This document shows positions 51,449 through 60,856 of a stretch of 64,000 nucleotides of DNA, piece after piece. This DNA comes from HTCC5015 sp051747425 (lineage in GTDB: Bacteria; Pseudomonadota; Gammaproteobacteria; HTCC5015). The stretch spans positions 1-64,000 of the forward strand of contig JBNJGD010000007.1 of the NCBI GenBank assembly GCA_051747425.1, in the 5' to 3' direction. The notes under the pieces are model-generated. The model had not been told where the DNA came from and did not search any database. It saw only the letters and a program-made list of their open reading frames with translations. Made by a program: the position numbers and the translations under genes. Numbering within the stretch: position 1 is the first letter of the stretch; every line of letters begins with the position of its first letter.

Positions 51449-51799
51449 TTACTTGTTGTCCTTGATGGTGCCCTTGGGCAGCACGGTCTGGATAGCCTGG
51501 CGCTGCAGCTTGAGCTGGGTATTGTCGGACACCTTGAGGTCGATAAAGCTTTCGCCAATCTCTGTGACCTTGCCAAGAATGCCTCCGGAAGTGACGACCT
51601 CGTCACCCTTCTTGAGCGCTTCCACCATCTGGCGATGTTCCTTGGCGCGCTTTTGCTGGGGGCGAATCAGCAGAAAGTACATGACCACAAACAGCAGGAT
51701 CAGTGGCAGAAGCTGAATAAAACCGCCCTGACCGGCGGCAGCGGCGCCCTCGGCGTTGGCGGGGCTGATAAAGAAGTCTAAAACGCTTTCAATTTGCAT
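51449..51799 (-). CDS. yajC: Preprotein translocase subunit YajC
   Basis: A 116-residue protein: short N terminus (SPANAEG), membrane helix (LLPLILLFVVMYFLLIRPQQKRAKEH) and cytoplasmic VTSGGILGKVTEI domain, the YajC pattern. It is first in the yajC-secDF unit. The tgt and queA genes usual upstream are absent; an MBL hydrolase lies there instead. Confidence 0.95.
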   Translation of the reverse strand: MQIESVLDFFISPANAEGAAAAGQGGFIQLLPLILLFVVMYFLLIRPQQKRAKEHRQMVEALKKGDEVVTSGGILGKVTEIGESFIDLKVSDNTQLKLQRQAIQTVLPKGTIKDNK

Positions 51800-51882
51800 G
51801 GTTCACCTCGATAAAAATGGCGGACATTATGCCACAAAGGATTTGCTCTTGGGCAATCTGGCATCACTCAAGACGACAGACG

Positions 51883-52527
51883 CTAGCCGTAGCGGTCGGC
51901 GACAAAGGGGTTACTGCGGCGCTCTTCACCGATGGTCGACATGGGACCGTGTCCGGGAATAAAGCGAGTCTCGTCGGGCAAGCTGAACAGCTCCCGGTGG
52001 ATGCTCTCGATCAGGGCCTGGTGATCGCCCCGGGGGAAATCGCTGCGACCGATGGAGCCGTTAAACAGGACATCGCCAACAATCACGAGCTCATCGCCGG
52101 GGGAATAGAACACCACATGGCCGGGCGTATGCCCCGGGCAGTGGCGCACCTCGAGCTCGATATCGCCCACACTCACGCGGTCGCCCTGCTCCAGCCAGCG
52201 ATCGGGGATAAACACTTCGGGCTCGGGGAACTGAAACATCTGGGCCTGCATGGGCAGGCCTTCAATCCAGAACGCATCCTCGCGCTGGGGACCCTCGATT
52301 GGAATGCTCAGCTTCTGCGCCAGCTGGGCGACCCCACCGACATGATCCAGGTGGCCGTGGGTAACCAGGATCTTTTCCACCTGTACTCCCTCTTCCTCCA
52401 CCGCCCGGGCGATGGCCTCGAGGTCGCCGCCGGGGTCCACCAGGGCGCCGCGGTGGTTGTCCTCGTTCCAGACCAGGCTGCAATTCTGTTCAAAGGGAGT
52501 GACGGGAATCAGTCGAAAACGCAACAT
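51883..52527 (-). CDS. MBL-fold hydrolase, glyoxalase-II-like (YcbL type)
   Basis: A 214-residue metallo-hydrolase: THGHLDHVGG metal motif, HCPGHTPGHVVFYS, IVGDVLFNGSIGRSDFPRG and FIPGHGPMSTIGEE. Length and motifs match the short YcbL-type glyoxalase II-like proteins rather than full-length GloB. The ATG at 52527 has AAAGGAG. It is encoded 11 bp after rlmB on the same strand. Confidence 0.88.
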   Translation of the reverse strand: MLRFRLIPVTPFEQNCSLVWNEDNHRGALVDPGGDLEAIARAVEEEGVQVEKILVTHGHLDHVGGVAQLAQKLSIPIEGPQREDAFWIEGLPMQAQMFQFPEPEVFIPDRWLEQGDRVSVGDIELEVRHCPGHTPGHVVFYSPGDELVIVGDVLFNGSIGRSDFPRGDHQALIESIHRELFSLPDETRFIPGHGPMSTIGEERRSNPFVADRYG

Positions 52528-52538
52528 CGGCGACTCCT

Positions 52539-53339
52539 TTATTCGAACCGGGCGGCACCGGCGGTGCGCTGCCGCAAGACTTCGTAGAGACAGACACCGG
52601 CGGCCACGGAAACATTCAAACTGGAAACACCGCCTCGCATGGGCAGGGCGACGATCTCGTCGCAGTGCTCCCGGGTCAAGCGGCGCAGGCCGGTGTCCTC
52701 GGCCCCCAGCACCAGAGCCAGCGGTCCGCCGAGCCTGCCCTGATAGAGGCTGTGATCTTCGGCATCGGCCAGGCCGACAATCCAGATTCCGCGCCCGGCC
52801 AGCCGGCGCAGCGTGCGGGCCAGATTTCCCACCTGGACGAAGGGCGTCTCCTCGGCGGCGCCACAGGCGACCTTGCGCGCCGCCGGGGTGAGCCCGGCGG
52901 CCTTGTCGCGGGGCGCAATCACCAGGTCGACGCCGGCACCGTTGGCACTGCGCAGGCAGGCACCCAGATTGTGGGGGTCCGTCACACCGTCGAGCACCAG
53001 CACCAGCGGTTCGGAGCCGGCGGCGTCCAGCACCGGATCGATATCGCTTTCGCGCCACAGTTCCAGGGAGCGCACTTCGGCCACCACGCCCTGGTGGCGC
53101 TCGCCTCCCAGCCATTCGTTGAGCTGCTCCCGGCTTCTTTGCTGCTGGGGCAAACCGAGCTGGCTGGCCAGCACTTTCAGCTCCGCCAGGCGCTGATCGT
53201 CGCGCCCGCTCTGCCAATAGATTTGTGTCACCGCTTCGGCCCGGCGCTGCAAAAAGGCCGACACCGCATGGATGCCGTAAACCCTTTGCACACCGCCGCT
53301 GCGGGCGCTTTGACTCTTTTTACCGGCTCGTCGTGACAT
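52539..53339 (-). CDS. rlmB: 23S rRNA (guanosine-2'-O-)-methyltransferase RlmB
   Basis: A 266-residue SpoU-family enzyme with an N-terminal substrate-binding domain (YGIHAVSAFLQRRAEAV) and SPOUT motifs LDGVTDPHNLGACLRSANGAGVD, LVLGAEDTGL and ALPMRGGVSSLNVSVAAGVCLYE. It methylates G2251 of 23S rRNA. It starts 4 bp after the rnr stop, the usual rnr-rlmB pair. Confidence 0.96.
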   Translation of the reverse strand: MSRRAGKKSQSARSGGVQRVYGIHAVSAFLQRRAEAVTQIYWQSGRDDQRLAELKVLASQLGLPQQQRSREQLNEWLGGERHQGVVAEVRSLELWRESDIDPVLDAAGSEPLVLVLDGVTDPHNLGACLRSANGAGVDLVIAPRDKAAGLTPAARKVACGAAEETPFVQVGNLARTLRRLAGRGIWIVGLADAEDHSLYQGRLGGPLALVLGAEDTGLRRLTREHCDEIVALPMRGGVSSLNVSVAAGVCLYEVLRQRTAGAARFE

Positions 53340-53342
53340 CGA

Positions 53343-55613
53343 CTAGCTGGTTTCCCCGACTTCGCGTTTTTCCGGCTGGCGCTTGTTGGGTTCGGCGATC
53401 GACAAGTCGATCTTGCGATCGTCCAGATCCACTTTCTCCACCTTGACCGTAATGGTGTCGGAGAGACGATAGAGCTGGCCGGTGCGCTGGCCAATCAGGC
53501 GGTGACCCACCGGATCGTAATCAAAGTAGTCCCGCTCCAGATTGGTCACATGCACCATGCCCTCGACATAGACTTCCTTGAGCTGGGCAAAGATGCCAAA
53601 GGGAGCCACACCGGTAATGGTGGCGTCGTAGGTTTCACCCACCTTGTCCATCATGTACTCGCACTTGAGCCAGTCGGTGGCGTCGCGGGTGGCCTCGTCG
53701 GCGCGCCGTTCATTGGTGGAGCAGATCTCGCCGAGGGCGGCCATTTCGCCCATATCGTAGCGGTAGTCTTCCGCCGTTCCGCCGCGCAGAATGTGGCGCA
53801 GGGCGCGGTGAACCAGCAAATCCGGGTAGCGCCGAATGGGCGAAGTAAAGTGGGCGTAGTGGTCCAGAGCCAGACCAAAGTGGCCCTTGCACTCGGCGCG
53901 GTACTGGGCCTGTTTCATGGAGCGCAACAGCACCGTGGTGATCAGGTCCTGCTCGGGACGGCCCGCGGCCTGGCGGGCGATATCGGCATAGAGCTTCACA
54001 TCCGGCTTGGTCGCCGCCGGCAAACTCATGCCAAAGCTCATCAGGAATTCGCGCAGGTCTTCGTACTTGTCCTCGCCGGGCTCGTCGTGAACCCGGTAGA
54101 GCGCCGGCACGCCGTGCTTTTCCAGGTACATGGCGGTAGCGATGTTGGCCGTGACCATGCACTCCTCGATCAGCTTGTGGGCGTCGTGGCGGTGCACCGG
54201 CACAATGGCCTCAATCTTCTTGTCGTCGCCGAAGACGATGCGCGTCTCGACGGTGTCAAAGTCGATGGCGCCGCGGCGCTCACGGGCCTGTCGCAATACC
54301 TTGAACAAGCGGTGCAGCTCTTCGACATGGGGCACCACATGGGAGAATTTTTCCCGCGTGGCAGGATCCTGCTCGAGCACGATCTTGCCCACTTCGTCGT
54401 AGGTGGTGCGCGCCTTGGACTGGAACACGCCCTCCTTGAAGTCGTAGCTCTGGATCTCGCCTTTTCCGTCGATGTGCACTTCGCACACCATACACAGGCG
54501 GTCGACATGGGGGTTGAGCGAACACAGGCCGTTGGAGATGTTTTCCGGCAGCATTGGAATCACACGGCCGGGGAAGTACACCGAAGTCGCCCGCTTGACC
54601 GCTTCCTTGTCGAGTACCGAGTCGGGCTTCACATAGTGGGAGACATCGGCAATGGCGATGTGCAGCTTCCATCCGTCCTCTTTGGGTTCGGCGTAGACCG
54701 CATCGTCGAGGTCCTTGGCGTCGGCGCCGTCGATGGTGATAAAGGGCAGATCGCGGTAGTCGGTGCGCCCGCGCTTGTCCTCTTCGGCCACCTCGTCGCC
54801 CAGGGCGTTGGCTGCCGCCAGAACTTCCTCGGGGAACTCGTTGGGCAGGTTGTGGGAGTGGATGGCAATATCAATTTCCATCCCCGGCGCCATGTGCTCA
54901 CCCAGGGTTTCCACCACCATGCCCTGGGCCTGGTGGCGCCGCGTGGGATAGTGGGTAATCTCGGCGCGCACCACTTGTCCGGACTCGGCACCCAGTGTCT
55001 TGTCCAGGGGCACCAGTACATCCTGAGTGATCCGCTTGTTTTCGGATTCGACAAACGCCATGCCACCCTCGATGGTCAGGCGTCCGACCACATGGGTAAC
55101 GCCGCGCTCGAGCACTTCCACCAGGCGGCCCTCGGTTTTGCCGCCGCGACCCTTTCCGGCCCGGCGCATGATGACCTGGTCACCGTGGAAAAGAGCGTCC
55201 ATCTGCTTGGCGTGGATATACAGATCCTCGCCGCCCTCCTCGGGCACGAGAAATCCAAAGCCGTCGGGGTGGGCGGTGACGCGACCGCGCACCAGATCCT
55301 TTTCGTCCACCGGAATCAAGCCGCCGCGACGATTGATCACCAGCTGGCCATCGCGAACCATCGCCTTGAGGCGAAACTCCAGCACATCGAGGCTGTCGTC
55401 GTCCTCGGGCGAGATGCCCAGGGCATCGGCGACATCGGCGCCGCTCAGGGGCGGCCCCATCTCGCGGACGATCTTGAGAATGTACTCGCGGGAGGCCGTG
55501 GGATGGTCGTACTTGGACGCTTCCCGGGCTCCATTGGGATCCTGACTGAGTGGAAAGGGGGCCTTGGGATCGACCGGCGTTTTCGGGTGGTTTTGATCGT
55601 GTTCTTTTGACAT
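53343..55613 (-). CDS. rnr: Ribonuclease R
   Basis: A 756-residue 3'-5' exoribonuclease: N-terminal winged helix (SREYILKIVREMGPPLSGADVADALGI), cold-shock domains, the RNB catalytic centre (ITIDGADAKDLDDAVYAEPKEDGWKLHIAIADVSHYV) and a C-terminal S1 domain. The basic C-terminal tail of the E. coli enzyme is almost absent. ATG at 55613 follows a TACAAT box by 7 bp with no Shine-Dalgarno, whereas an ATG at 55622 lies inside that box. It degrades structured RNA and trans-translated mRNA. Confidence 0.95.
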   Translation of the reverse strand: MSKEHDQNHPKTPVDPKAPFPLSQDPNGAREASKYDHPTASREYILKIVREMGPPLSGADVADALGISPEDDDSLDVLEFRLKAMVRDGQLVINRRGGLIPVDEKDLVRGRVTAHPDGFGFLVPEEGGEDLYIHAKQMDALFHGDQVIMRRAGKGRGGKTEGRLVEVLERGVTHVVGRLTIEGGMAFVESENKRITQDVLVPLDKTLGAESGQVVRAEITHYPTRRHQAQGMVVETLGEHMAPGMEIDIAIHSHNLPNEFPEEVLAAANALGDEVAEEDKRGRTDYRDLPFITIDGADAKDLDDAVYAEPKEDGWKLHIAIADVSHYVKPDSVLDKEAVKRATSVYFPGRVIPMLPENISNGLCSLNPHVDRLCMVCEVHIDGKGEIQSYDFKEGVFQSKARTTYDEVGKIVLEQDPATREKFSHVVPHVEELHRLFKVLRQARERRGAIDFDTVETRIVFGDDKKIEAIVPVHRHDAHKLIEECMVTANIATAMYLEKHGVPALYRVHDEPGEDKYEDLREFLMSFGMSLPAATKPDVKLYADIARQAAGRPEQDLITTVLLRSMKQAQYRAECKGHFGLALDHYAHFTSPIRRYPDLLVHRALRHILRGGTAEDYRYDMGEMAALGEICSTNERRADEATRDATDWLKCEYMMDKVGETYDATITGVAPFGIFAQLKEVYVEGMVHVTNLERDYFDYDPVGHRLIGQRTGQLYRLSDTITVKVEKVDLDDRKIDLSIAEPNKRQPEKREVGETS

Positions 55614-55620
55614 AGGCTGC

Positions 55621-55626
55621 ATTGTA
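55621..55626 (-). promoter_or_regulatory. -10 element directly before rnr
   Basis: Minus-strand TACAAT, then seven bases and ATG at 55613. As with der and the SMP-30-like gene, this implies a very short leader. No clear -35. Confidence 0.35.
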
Positions 55627-55694
55627 GCGCAGCTCGACTGCGAGCGCGCTTGGTATTTCCCTGTGGTGCCGCGGATTGCGCGGCGTGCAAAAAC

Positions 55695-55736
55695 AAAAAA
55701 AGCAGCCTTGAGATAACCCCAGTGGCTGCTTTTTTT
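55695..55736. terminator. Rho-independent terminator downstream of tRNA-Asn
   Basis: Stem AAAAAAAGCAGCC / GGCTGCTTTTTTT with a 16-nt loop and T-run on both strands. It lies 10 bp past the tRNA 3' end and upstream of rnr. Confidence 0.85.
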
Positions 55737-55745
55737 ATTTCAATG

Positions 55746-55821
55746 TGGCTCCCCGAGCTGGACTCGAACCAGCGACCAATTGATTAACAGTCAACTGCTC
55801 TACCAACTGAGCTATCGGGGA
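55746..55821 (-). tRNA. tRNA-Asn (anticodon GTT)
   Basis: A 76-nt cloverleaf on the minus strand beginning TCCCCGATAGCTCAGTTGGTAG (acceptor TCCCCGA pairing with TCGGGGA) with anticodon loop CTGTTAA, T-arm GGTTCGAGTCC and encoded 3' CCA. All canonical invariant positions are present. Confidence 0.97.
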
Positions 55822-55871
55822 TCAGCGGTGAGGTGCGTATGATACGGATTCGGGCCCTTCTGTCAACGGAA

Positions 55872-56747
55872 TTATACGCCCAATTCAGCCAGGTAATCCG
55901 CAAAGCTCTTCTTGAGCTCCGGGTGCTGTAACGCGTACTCCACCGTGGCCATCAGGTAGCCGAGCTTGTCGCCGCAATCAAAGCGTTTGCCGGCAAATTC
56001 GTAGCCCAGGACGGGTTCGCTATCGAGCAGTGTGGCAATGGCATCCGTGAGCTGGATTTCACCGCCCGAGCCACGCTCGGTCGTCTCCAGCAAATCGAAA
56101 ATCCGGGGCGTGAGGATATAGCGCCCCACCACACCCAGGTTGGAGGGGGCATCCGCCGGCTCGGGCTTTTCCACGATCTCGCGAATATTGGTCAGGCCAC
56201 CCGGCTCGCTTTTGCCGCCGATGATGCCGTAGCGCCGACTCCACTCCGGCGGTACCGCCTCGACGCCCACCAGGCTGCACTGCCTTTCGCGGTGGAGCTC
56301 GACCATCTGCTCCAGACAACTCGGACCACCCAGATTCTGAATAATGTCATCGGCGAGAATCACCGCAAATGGCTCGTTGCCCACCAACTTTTTGGCGCAG
56401 AGTACGGCGTGACCGAGGCCCAGGGTTTCATTCTGCCGCGTGTACACCGTGGTGACATGGGCCGGGATAATGCCCTGCACCATTTCCAACAGTTCGGTTT
56501 TGTTTTTCAGGGCCAGCTCGGCCTCGAGCTCGTAGGCCTTGTCGAAATGGTCGGCAATGGCGCGCTTGGTTCGACCGGTGATAAAAATAAGCTCATCGCA
56601 ACCAGCGGCGACGGCTTCCTCGGCGGCGTACTGGATCAGCGGCTTGTCCACCACCGGCAACATTTCCTTGGGACTGGCCTTGGTGGCGGGAAGAAACCGC
56701 GTGCCCATACCGGCCACGGGAAACACCGCTTTGCGTACCTGTTGCAT
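55872..56747 (-). CDS. galU: UTP-glucose-1-phosphate uridylyltransferase
   Basis: A 291-residue nucleotidyltransferase: VRKAVFPVAGMGTRFLPATKASPKEMLPVVDKPLIQYAAEEAV and ILADDIIQN. It makes UDP-glucose for envelope polysaccharides and lipopolysaccharide. GAGAGGAT precedes the ATG. It is divergent from fdxA. Confidence 0.97.
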   Translation of the reverse strand: MQQVRKAVFPVAGMGTRFLPATKASPKEMLPVVDKPLIQYAAEEAVAAGCDELIFITGRTKRAIADHFDKAYELEAELALKNKTELLEMVQGIIPAHVTTVYTRQNETLGLGHAVLCAKKLVGNEPFAVILADDIIQNLGGPSCLEQMVELHRERQCSLVGVEAVPPEWSRRYGIIGGKSEPGGLTNIREIVEKPEPADAPSNLGVVGRYILTPRIFDLLETTERGSGGEIQLTDAIATLLDSEPVLGYEFAGKRFDCGDKLGYLMATVEYALQHPELKKSFADYLAELGV

Positions 56748-56827
56748 AAATTATCCTCTCAATCGGGGTGGACGCATGATACTATTGACGTCCTTGGGAA
56801 TGAAGTTATCCCCCGGCCCTCTCACTC

Positions 56828-57151
56828 ATGACCTATGTCGTTACCGAAAACTGCATCCAGTGCAAATACACCGACTGCGTTGAAGTCTGCCCGGTGGACT
56901 GTTTCCACGAGGGCCCCAACTTTCTGGTGATTGACCCCGAGGTCTGCATCGACTGCAGCCTCTGCGTACCCGCCTGCCCGGCCGAAGCGATTTACCCCGA
57001 CGACGAGTTGCCCGAGGGTCAGGAGGGTTTTATCGAACTCAATGCCGAGCTGGCCAAAAACTGGCCCGTGCTCGACGAGCCCAGGTCACCGCCCGCCGAT
57101 GCCGCTGAATGGGACGGCAAGACCGACAAGCTTCAATACCTCAAGCGTTAA
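56828..57151 (+). CDS. fdxA: 7Fe ferredoxin FdxA
   Basis: A 107-residue ferredoxin with two cluster motifs: CIQCKYTDCVEVCPVDCF, where the second cysteine of the first motif region and the extra spacing fit a [3Fe-4S] site, and CIDCSLCVPACP for a [4Fe-4S] cluster. The C-terminal helical extension (DEPRSPPADAAEWDGKTDKLQYLKR) is typical of the FdxA family. It is a low-potential electron carrier, convergent with the next gene. Confidence 0.95.
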   Translation: MTYVVTENCIQCKYTDCVEVCPVDCFHEGPNFLVIDPEVCIDCSLCVPACPAEAIYPDDELPEGQEGFIELNAELAKNWPVLDEPRSPPADAAEWDGKTDKLQYLKR

Positions 57152-57163
57152 TCAGGCGCGCCC

Positions 57164-58246
57164 TCAGTCGTCGAGCACCTTCAACTCGCCGGCCAGCGTG
57201 GTGTAATAGAGGCTGTCCCCCTCCATCATCATGGGGGCCACGACCTGATCCCCGAGTTCCTTCTTCCAGAGTCGCTCGCCGGTGTCGGCATCAATCGCGT
57301 GCATAAAGCCATCGAGACAGGCCGCGTAGAGAATGTCCCCCGAGCCCATCACGGGAGGGCTGGGAATCTGGCCCTGGGTGGGGTATTCCCACAGTTTAAG
57401 ACCGGTATCCGCTTCCATGGCGTAGACATACCCATCGTTGCCGGTAAAGATGATGCGGTGTCCCTCGTGGATGGCCGATGACTTGATCGGCGCCGCGGTA
57501 CGGAACTTCCACAACTCGCGCCCCGTCTCGCTGTCCAGCGCGTACTGAAAGTGGGCGTCGTTGCCGAATGTAACGATGCCGTCGTCGACCGCCGGCGATG
57601 ACTCAATGGGCGCCTTGCTGTCAAACTGCCACAACACTTCGCCATCCTCGGGGTTCAGGGCCAGAGCGCGACCGCCCTTGGTGGTAACAAACAGGCGGTC
57701 ACCATCGGTCGCCGCCGAACTGTAAACCGGATTGCCGGTTTTCATGCGCCAGCGTTCCTTGCCCGTCTCGCTGTCGATGGCAAAGAAGTAACCACTGTTG
57801 CTGCCGATGTAAACCGTGTCTTCGTAGAGCAGCGGTGAGGCGTGAATCAAGCCTCCGGTCTGAAAGCGCCAAAGTGGCTTTTGCTCGTGAAAATCGACCG
57901 CGTAAAGATACCCGTCCCAGGAGCCAAAGTAGGCCACGCCGTCATCCACTGTCGGCGTGGAGACCACCGCGCCCTTGGTGCGAAAGCGGGTGACCTGGCT
58001 GCCGTCCTTGCTTTCCAGCACATACAGATAGCCATCGTCACTGCCGACATAGATCCGACGCCCATCGACGACGGGGCCACTGTAGAGCGACTTGCCCAGC
58101 TTCACACTGTAAGTCACTTCGGGAGCGGGAGACAGTTTGCCGCTACCGTACTCACCGGTATTGCCAACATCGGCGCGAAAAGTCGCATCGGCCCAGGCGC
58201 CTCCCTGAGCCGTCACCAACAGCAATGCCAAAACAATCTTTTTCAT
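57164..58246 (-). CDS. PQQ-repeat beta-propeller protein, BamB-like
   Basis: A 360-residue secreted protein with a Sec signal (KKIVLALLLVTAQGGAWA, no lipobox) and repeats such as VYIGSNSGYFFAIDSETGKERWRM and VAYFGSWDGYLYAVDFHEQKPLWRF. It resembles BamB but lacks the lipid anchor; the true bamB is at 30399. Function unknown. AGGGG precedes the ATG at 58246. It ends 2 bp before the alr stop on the same strand. Confidence 0.88.
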   Translation of the reverse strand: MKKIVLALLLVTAQGGAWADATFRADVGNTGEYGSGKLSPAPEVTYSVKLGKSLYSGPVVDGRRIYVGSDDGYLYVLESKDGSQVTRFRTKGAVVSTPTVDDGVAYFGSWDGYLYAVDFHEQKPLWRFQTGGLIHASPLLYEDTVYIGSNSGYFFAIDSETGKERWRMKTGNPVYSSAATDGDRLFVTTKGGRALALNPEDGEVLWQFDSKAPIESSPAVDDGIVTFGNDAHFQYALDSETGRELWKFRTAAPIKSSAIHEGHRIIFTGNDGYVYAMEADTGLKLWEYPTQGQIPSPPVMGSGDILYAACLDGFMHAIDADTGERLWKKELGDQVVAPMMMEGDSLYYTTLAGELKVLDD

Positions 58247-58248
58247 TT

Positions 58249-59325
58249 TCAAGCCCCTGTGTATTCGAATGCTACCTGGCCACCGATGTGGCAAAACAGT
58301 TCGTAGGCGATGCTGCCCAGGGATTCGGCCACCCGTTCGGCGGGCAGTTCCGGGCCCCACAGCACCACTTCATCGCCGACATCGACGGCCTCCCGGCCGC
58401 TGAGGTCAACCGCTATCATATCCATGGACACCCGTCCCACCAAATGGCTTTCGCCACCGGGCACCCACACCGGTGTCTGGGCATTGGCGTGGCGCGGATA
58501 GCCATCGCCGTAGCCAATCGCCACCACACCCAGCCTCATGGGCTGCGGGCAAACCCAGCTGCGGCCGTAGCCGACCGGATCACCGCGCTGACAGTGCTTG
58601 ATGGCAATGATCGGCGCACTCAGTCGCATCGCCGGCTTGAGCGCCTCGGCCCCGGGCAGTCCGTCGACAAAGGGCGAGGCGCCGTACAACATAATCCCGG
58701 GGCGAACCCAATCCAGGTGGGCCTCGGGCCAGCCCAGAACGCAGGCCGAATTGGCCGCCGAGCGCGGGGCGTCAAAAGCGGCGGTCAGGTTGTCAAACAG
58801 GCCCAGTTGCTGGCGAGTGAAATCGTCGCTGCGATCATCCGCCGTGGCCATATGAGTCATACAGGACACGCGGCCGATCGAGGGGTGTTGCGACAGCGCC
58901 TGCCAGGCGGCGGCCACGCCCTCGGGTTCAAAACCCAGCCGGTGCATGCCCGAATCAATTTTCAACCAGACATCCAAAGTGCCATCGCCGCGCCACTCGG
59001 CCAGAGCGCGCAGCTGCCACTCCTGGTGGAATACCGGCTGCAGGTCGTGTTTCAGACAATCCTGCAGCTGCTCGCCCTTGTGGATGCCCTGGAGGACGAC
59101 AATGGGCTTTTGCGTGAGTTGTCGCAGTGCCGCGCCCTCTTCCAGACAGGCCACTGCCAGGGCGTCAGCGGCCTCCAGGGCCGGTAGCAGCCGGGCGAGT
59201 CCGTGGCCGTAGGCGTCGGCCTTGACCGCCGCCATGACCCGGCTGTCCGGAGCCGCGCGCCGCGCCACATCGAGATTGTGGCGGACGGCCCCAAGATCGA
59301 CGACAGCTCGGGCAACGCGACTCAT
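58249..59325 (-). CDS. alr: Alanine racemase
   Basis: A 358-residue PLP enzyme: catalytic lysine in VMAAVKADAYGHGL near residue 34 and a C-terminal beta domain with the second catalytic tyrosine region (GDPVGYGRSW). It makes D-alanine for peptidoglycan. Its ATG overlaps the dnaB stop in an ATGA, a conserved dnaB-alr pairing. Confidence 0.97.
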   Translation of the reverse strand: MSRVARAVVDLGAVRHNLDVARRAAPDSRVMAAVKADAYGHGLARLLPALEAADALAVACLEEGAALRQLTQKPIVVLQGIHKGEQLQDCLKHDLQPVFHQEWQLRALAEWRGDGTLDVWLKIDSGMHRLGFEPEGVAAAWQALSQHPSIGRVSCMTHMATADDRSDDFTRQQLGLFDNLTAAFDAPRSAANSACVLGWPEAHLDWVRPGIMLYGASPFVDGLPGAEALKPAMRLSAPIIAIKHCQRGDPVGYGRSWVCPQPMRLGVVAIGYGDGYPRHANAQTPVWVPGGESHLVGRVSMDMIAVDLSGREAVDVGDEVVLWGPELPAERVAESLGSIAYELFCHIGGQVAFEYTGA

Positions 59326-60722
59326 ACCGGATAATCTTCCGAGCTGTACATCTCGGGCGCCCAGTTCTCGAATTTGGTGTACTCGCCCATAAAGGTCAGG
59401 CGAAGTCGGCCGGTGGGGCCATTACGCTGCTTGCCGATGATGATTTCGGCGGTGCCGGGAAACTCCGAATCCTCGGGATTGTAGTAGTCGTCCCGGTAGA
59501 TAAAGAGAATGGTGTCGGCATCCTGCTCAATGGCACCGGACTCGCGCAAATCGGACATCAGCGGGCGTTTGTCAGGCCGCTGCTCCAGCCCCCGGTTGAG
59601 CTGCGACAGGGCCACCACCGGCACCTTGAGCTCTTTGGCCATGGCCTTGAGGGAGCGGGAGATCTCGGAGATCTCGTTGGCCCGGTTCTCGCTGTTGGCC
59701 ACCTGCATCAGCTGCAAGTAGTCAATCATGATCATGGACAGACCGTGCTCGCGCTTGATGCGGCGGGCCCGAGCCAGCATGCCCGTGGGCGTGAGCGCCG
59801 GGGTATCGTCGATAAAGATGGGCAACTCGTTGAGCATGCTCACGGCGCTGATCACCCGCGGCCAGTCGCTCTCCTCGAGGTTACCGGTGCGCAGGTGCTG
59901 CTGGTGGACGCGCCCCATGGAGGAAATCATCCGCGAAGCCAGCTGATCCGCCGCCATCTCCATGCTGAAGATGGCCACGGGTTGTTTGGTTTCCATGGCC
60001 ACATTTTCCACGATATTCATGGCAAAGGTGGTTTTGCCCATGGAGGGCCGCGCGGCGACGATGATCAGGTCTGTGGGGTTCAGGCCCGAGGTCAGCTTGT
60101 CCAGCTCGGTAAAGCCCGAGGGCAGGCCGGTGACATCGCTCTGGTTTTCCTGCAACTCACGCAGGCGGTTGACCGTATCGGCGAGCAGTTGCTTGACCTG
60201 GTGGTACTGCTGCTGGCCCCGACTGCCCATGTCGCGGATGCGCAGCACCTCGCGCTCGGCCTCGTCGATCAGCTGATCGACTTCCTTCTCGCCCGGGTCG
60301 TAGCCCTGTCGGGCCACCTTGTCGCCGGCCTGAATCAGCTGGCGAAGCACCGATTTCTGGCGGACGATATCGGCGTAGGCTTCAATATTGGCGGCGCTCG
60401 GCGTGTCGTTGGCCAGCGTGCCCAGATAGAGCATGCCGCCCACTTCCTCGAGCTGTTTTCGGGTGTCCAGGTACTCCGACAGGGTAACCACATCGAAGGG
60501 CTGTTGCTTTTCACCCAGCGCCGTAATGGCGCGGTAAATCAGGCGATGATCGTGGCGGTAGAAATCCTCGTCATAAATCTTGTCGGCCAGGTTTTCCCAG
60601 GCCTCGTTGTTGATCAGAAGGCCACCCAGAACAGCCTGCTCTGCCTCAATGGAGTGAGGCGGCATCTTGATGTTGCGGATCCGCTCGTCTTGAGGGTCTG
60701 AAGCAATGGCCGCTTCGTTCAT
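59322..60722 (-). CDS. dnaB: Replicative DNA helicase DnaB
   Basis: A 466-residue hexameric helicase. N-terminal IPPHSIEAEQAVLGGLL-type domain (here MPPHSIEAEQAVLGG), Walker A ARPSMGKTTFA, Walker B MIMIDYLQLM and the R-finger region GPTGRLRLTF. It unwinds DNA at the fork. The ATG at 60722 follows AGGGAG; upstream frame is discarded. A perfect DnaA box lies 135 bp upstream of its start, beyond a terminator for the rplI operon. Confidence 0.97.
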   Translation of the reverse strand: MNEAAIASDPQDERIRNIKMPPHSIEAEQAVLGGLLINNEAWENLADKIYDEDFYRHDHRLIYRAITALGEKQQPFDVVTLSEYLDTRKQLEEVGGMLYLGTLANDTPSAANIEAYADIVRQKSVLRQLIQAGDKVARQGYDPGEKEVDQLIDEAEREVLRIRDMGSRGQQQYHQVKQLLADTVNRLRELQENQSDVTGLPSGFTELDKLTSGLNPTDLIIVAARPSMGKTTFAMNIVENVAMETKQPVAIFSMEMAADQLASRMISSMGRVHQQHLRTGNLEESDWPRVISAVSMLNELPIFIDDTPALTPTGMLARARRIKREHGLSMIMIDYLQLMQVANSENRANEISEISRSLKAMAKELKVPVVALSQLNRGLEQRPDKRPLMSDLRESGAIEQDADTILFIYRDDYYNPEDSEFPGTAEIIIGKQRNGPTGRLRLTFMGEYTKFENWAPEMYSSEDYPV

Positions 60723-60772
60723 GTCGTGCTCCCTAGAACCATGCTGACTGACGGCATCGGTGCCGCACAAAC

Positions 60773-60803
60773 AAAAAAACTGGCCCCCTTTTCAGGAGGC
60801 CAG
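60773..60803 (-). terminator. Rho-independent terminator of rpsF-rpsR-rplI
   Basis: On the minus strand, CTGGCC ... GGCCAG stem with an interior bulge and loop, followed by seven Ts. It separates rplI from dnaB. Confidence 0.8.
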
Positions 60804-60856
60804 CCTATTAAATCACGAGCTCGCGACTGACAACAGGCAACAAGCTGTGTATCACC

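Noticed and set aside
53502..55610. 702-codon open frame antisense to rnr
   Set aside because: Same shadow effect; RNase R motifs are complete on the other strand.
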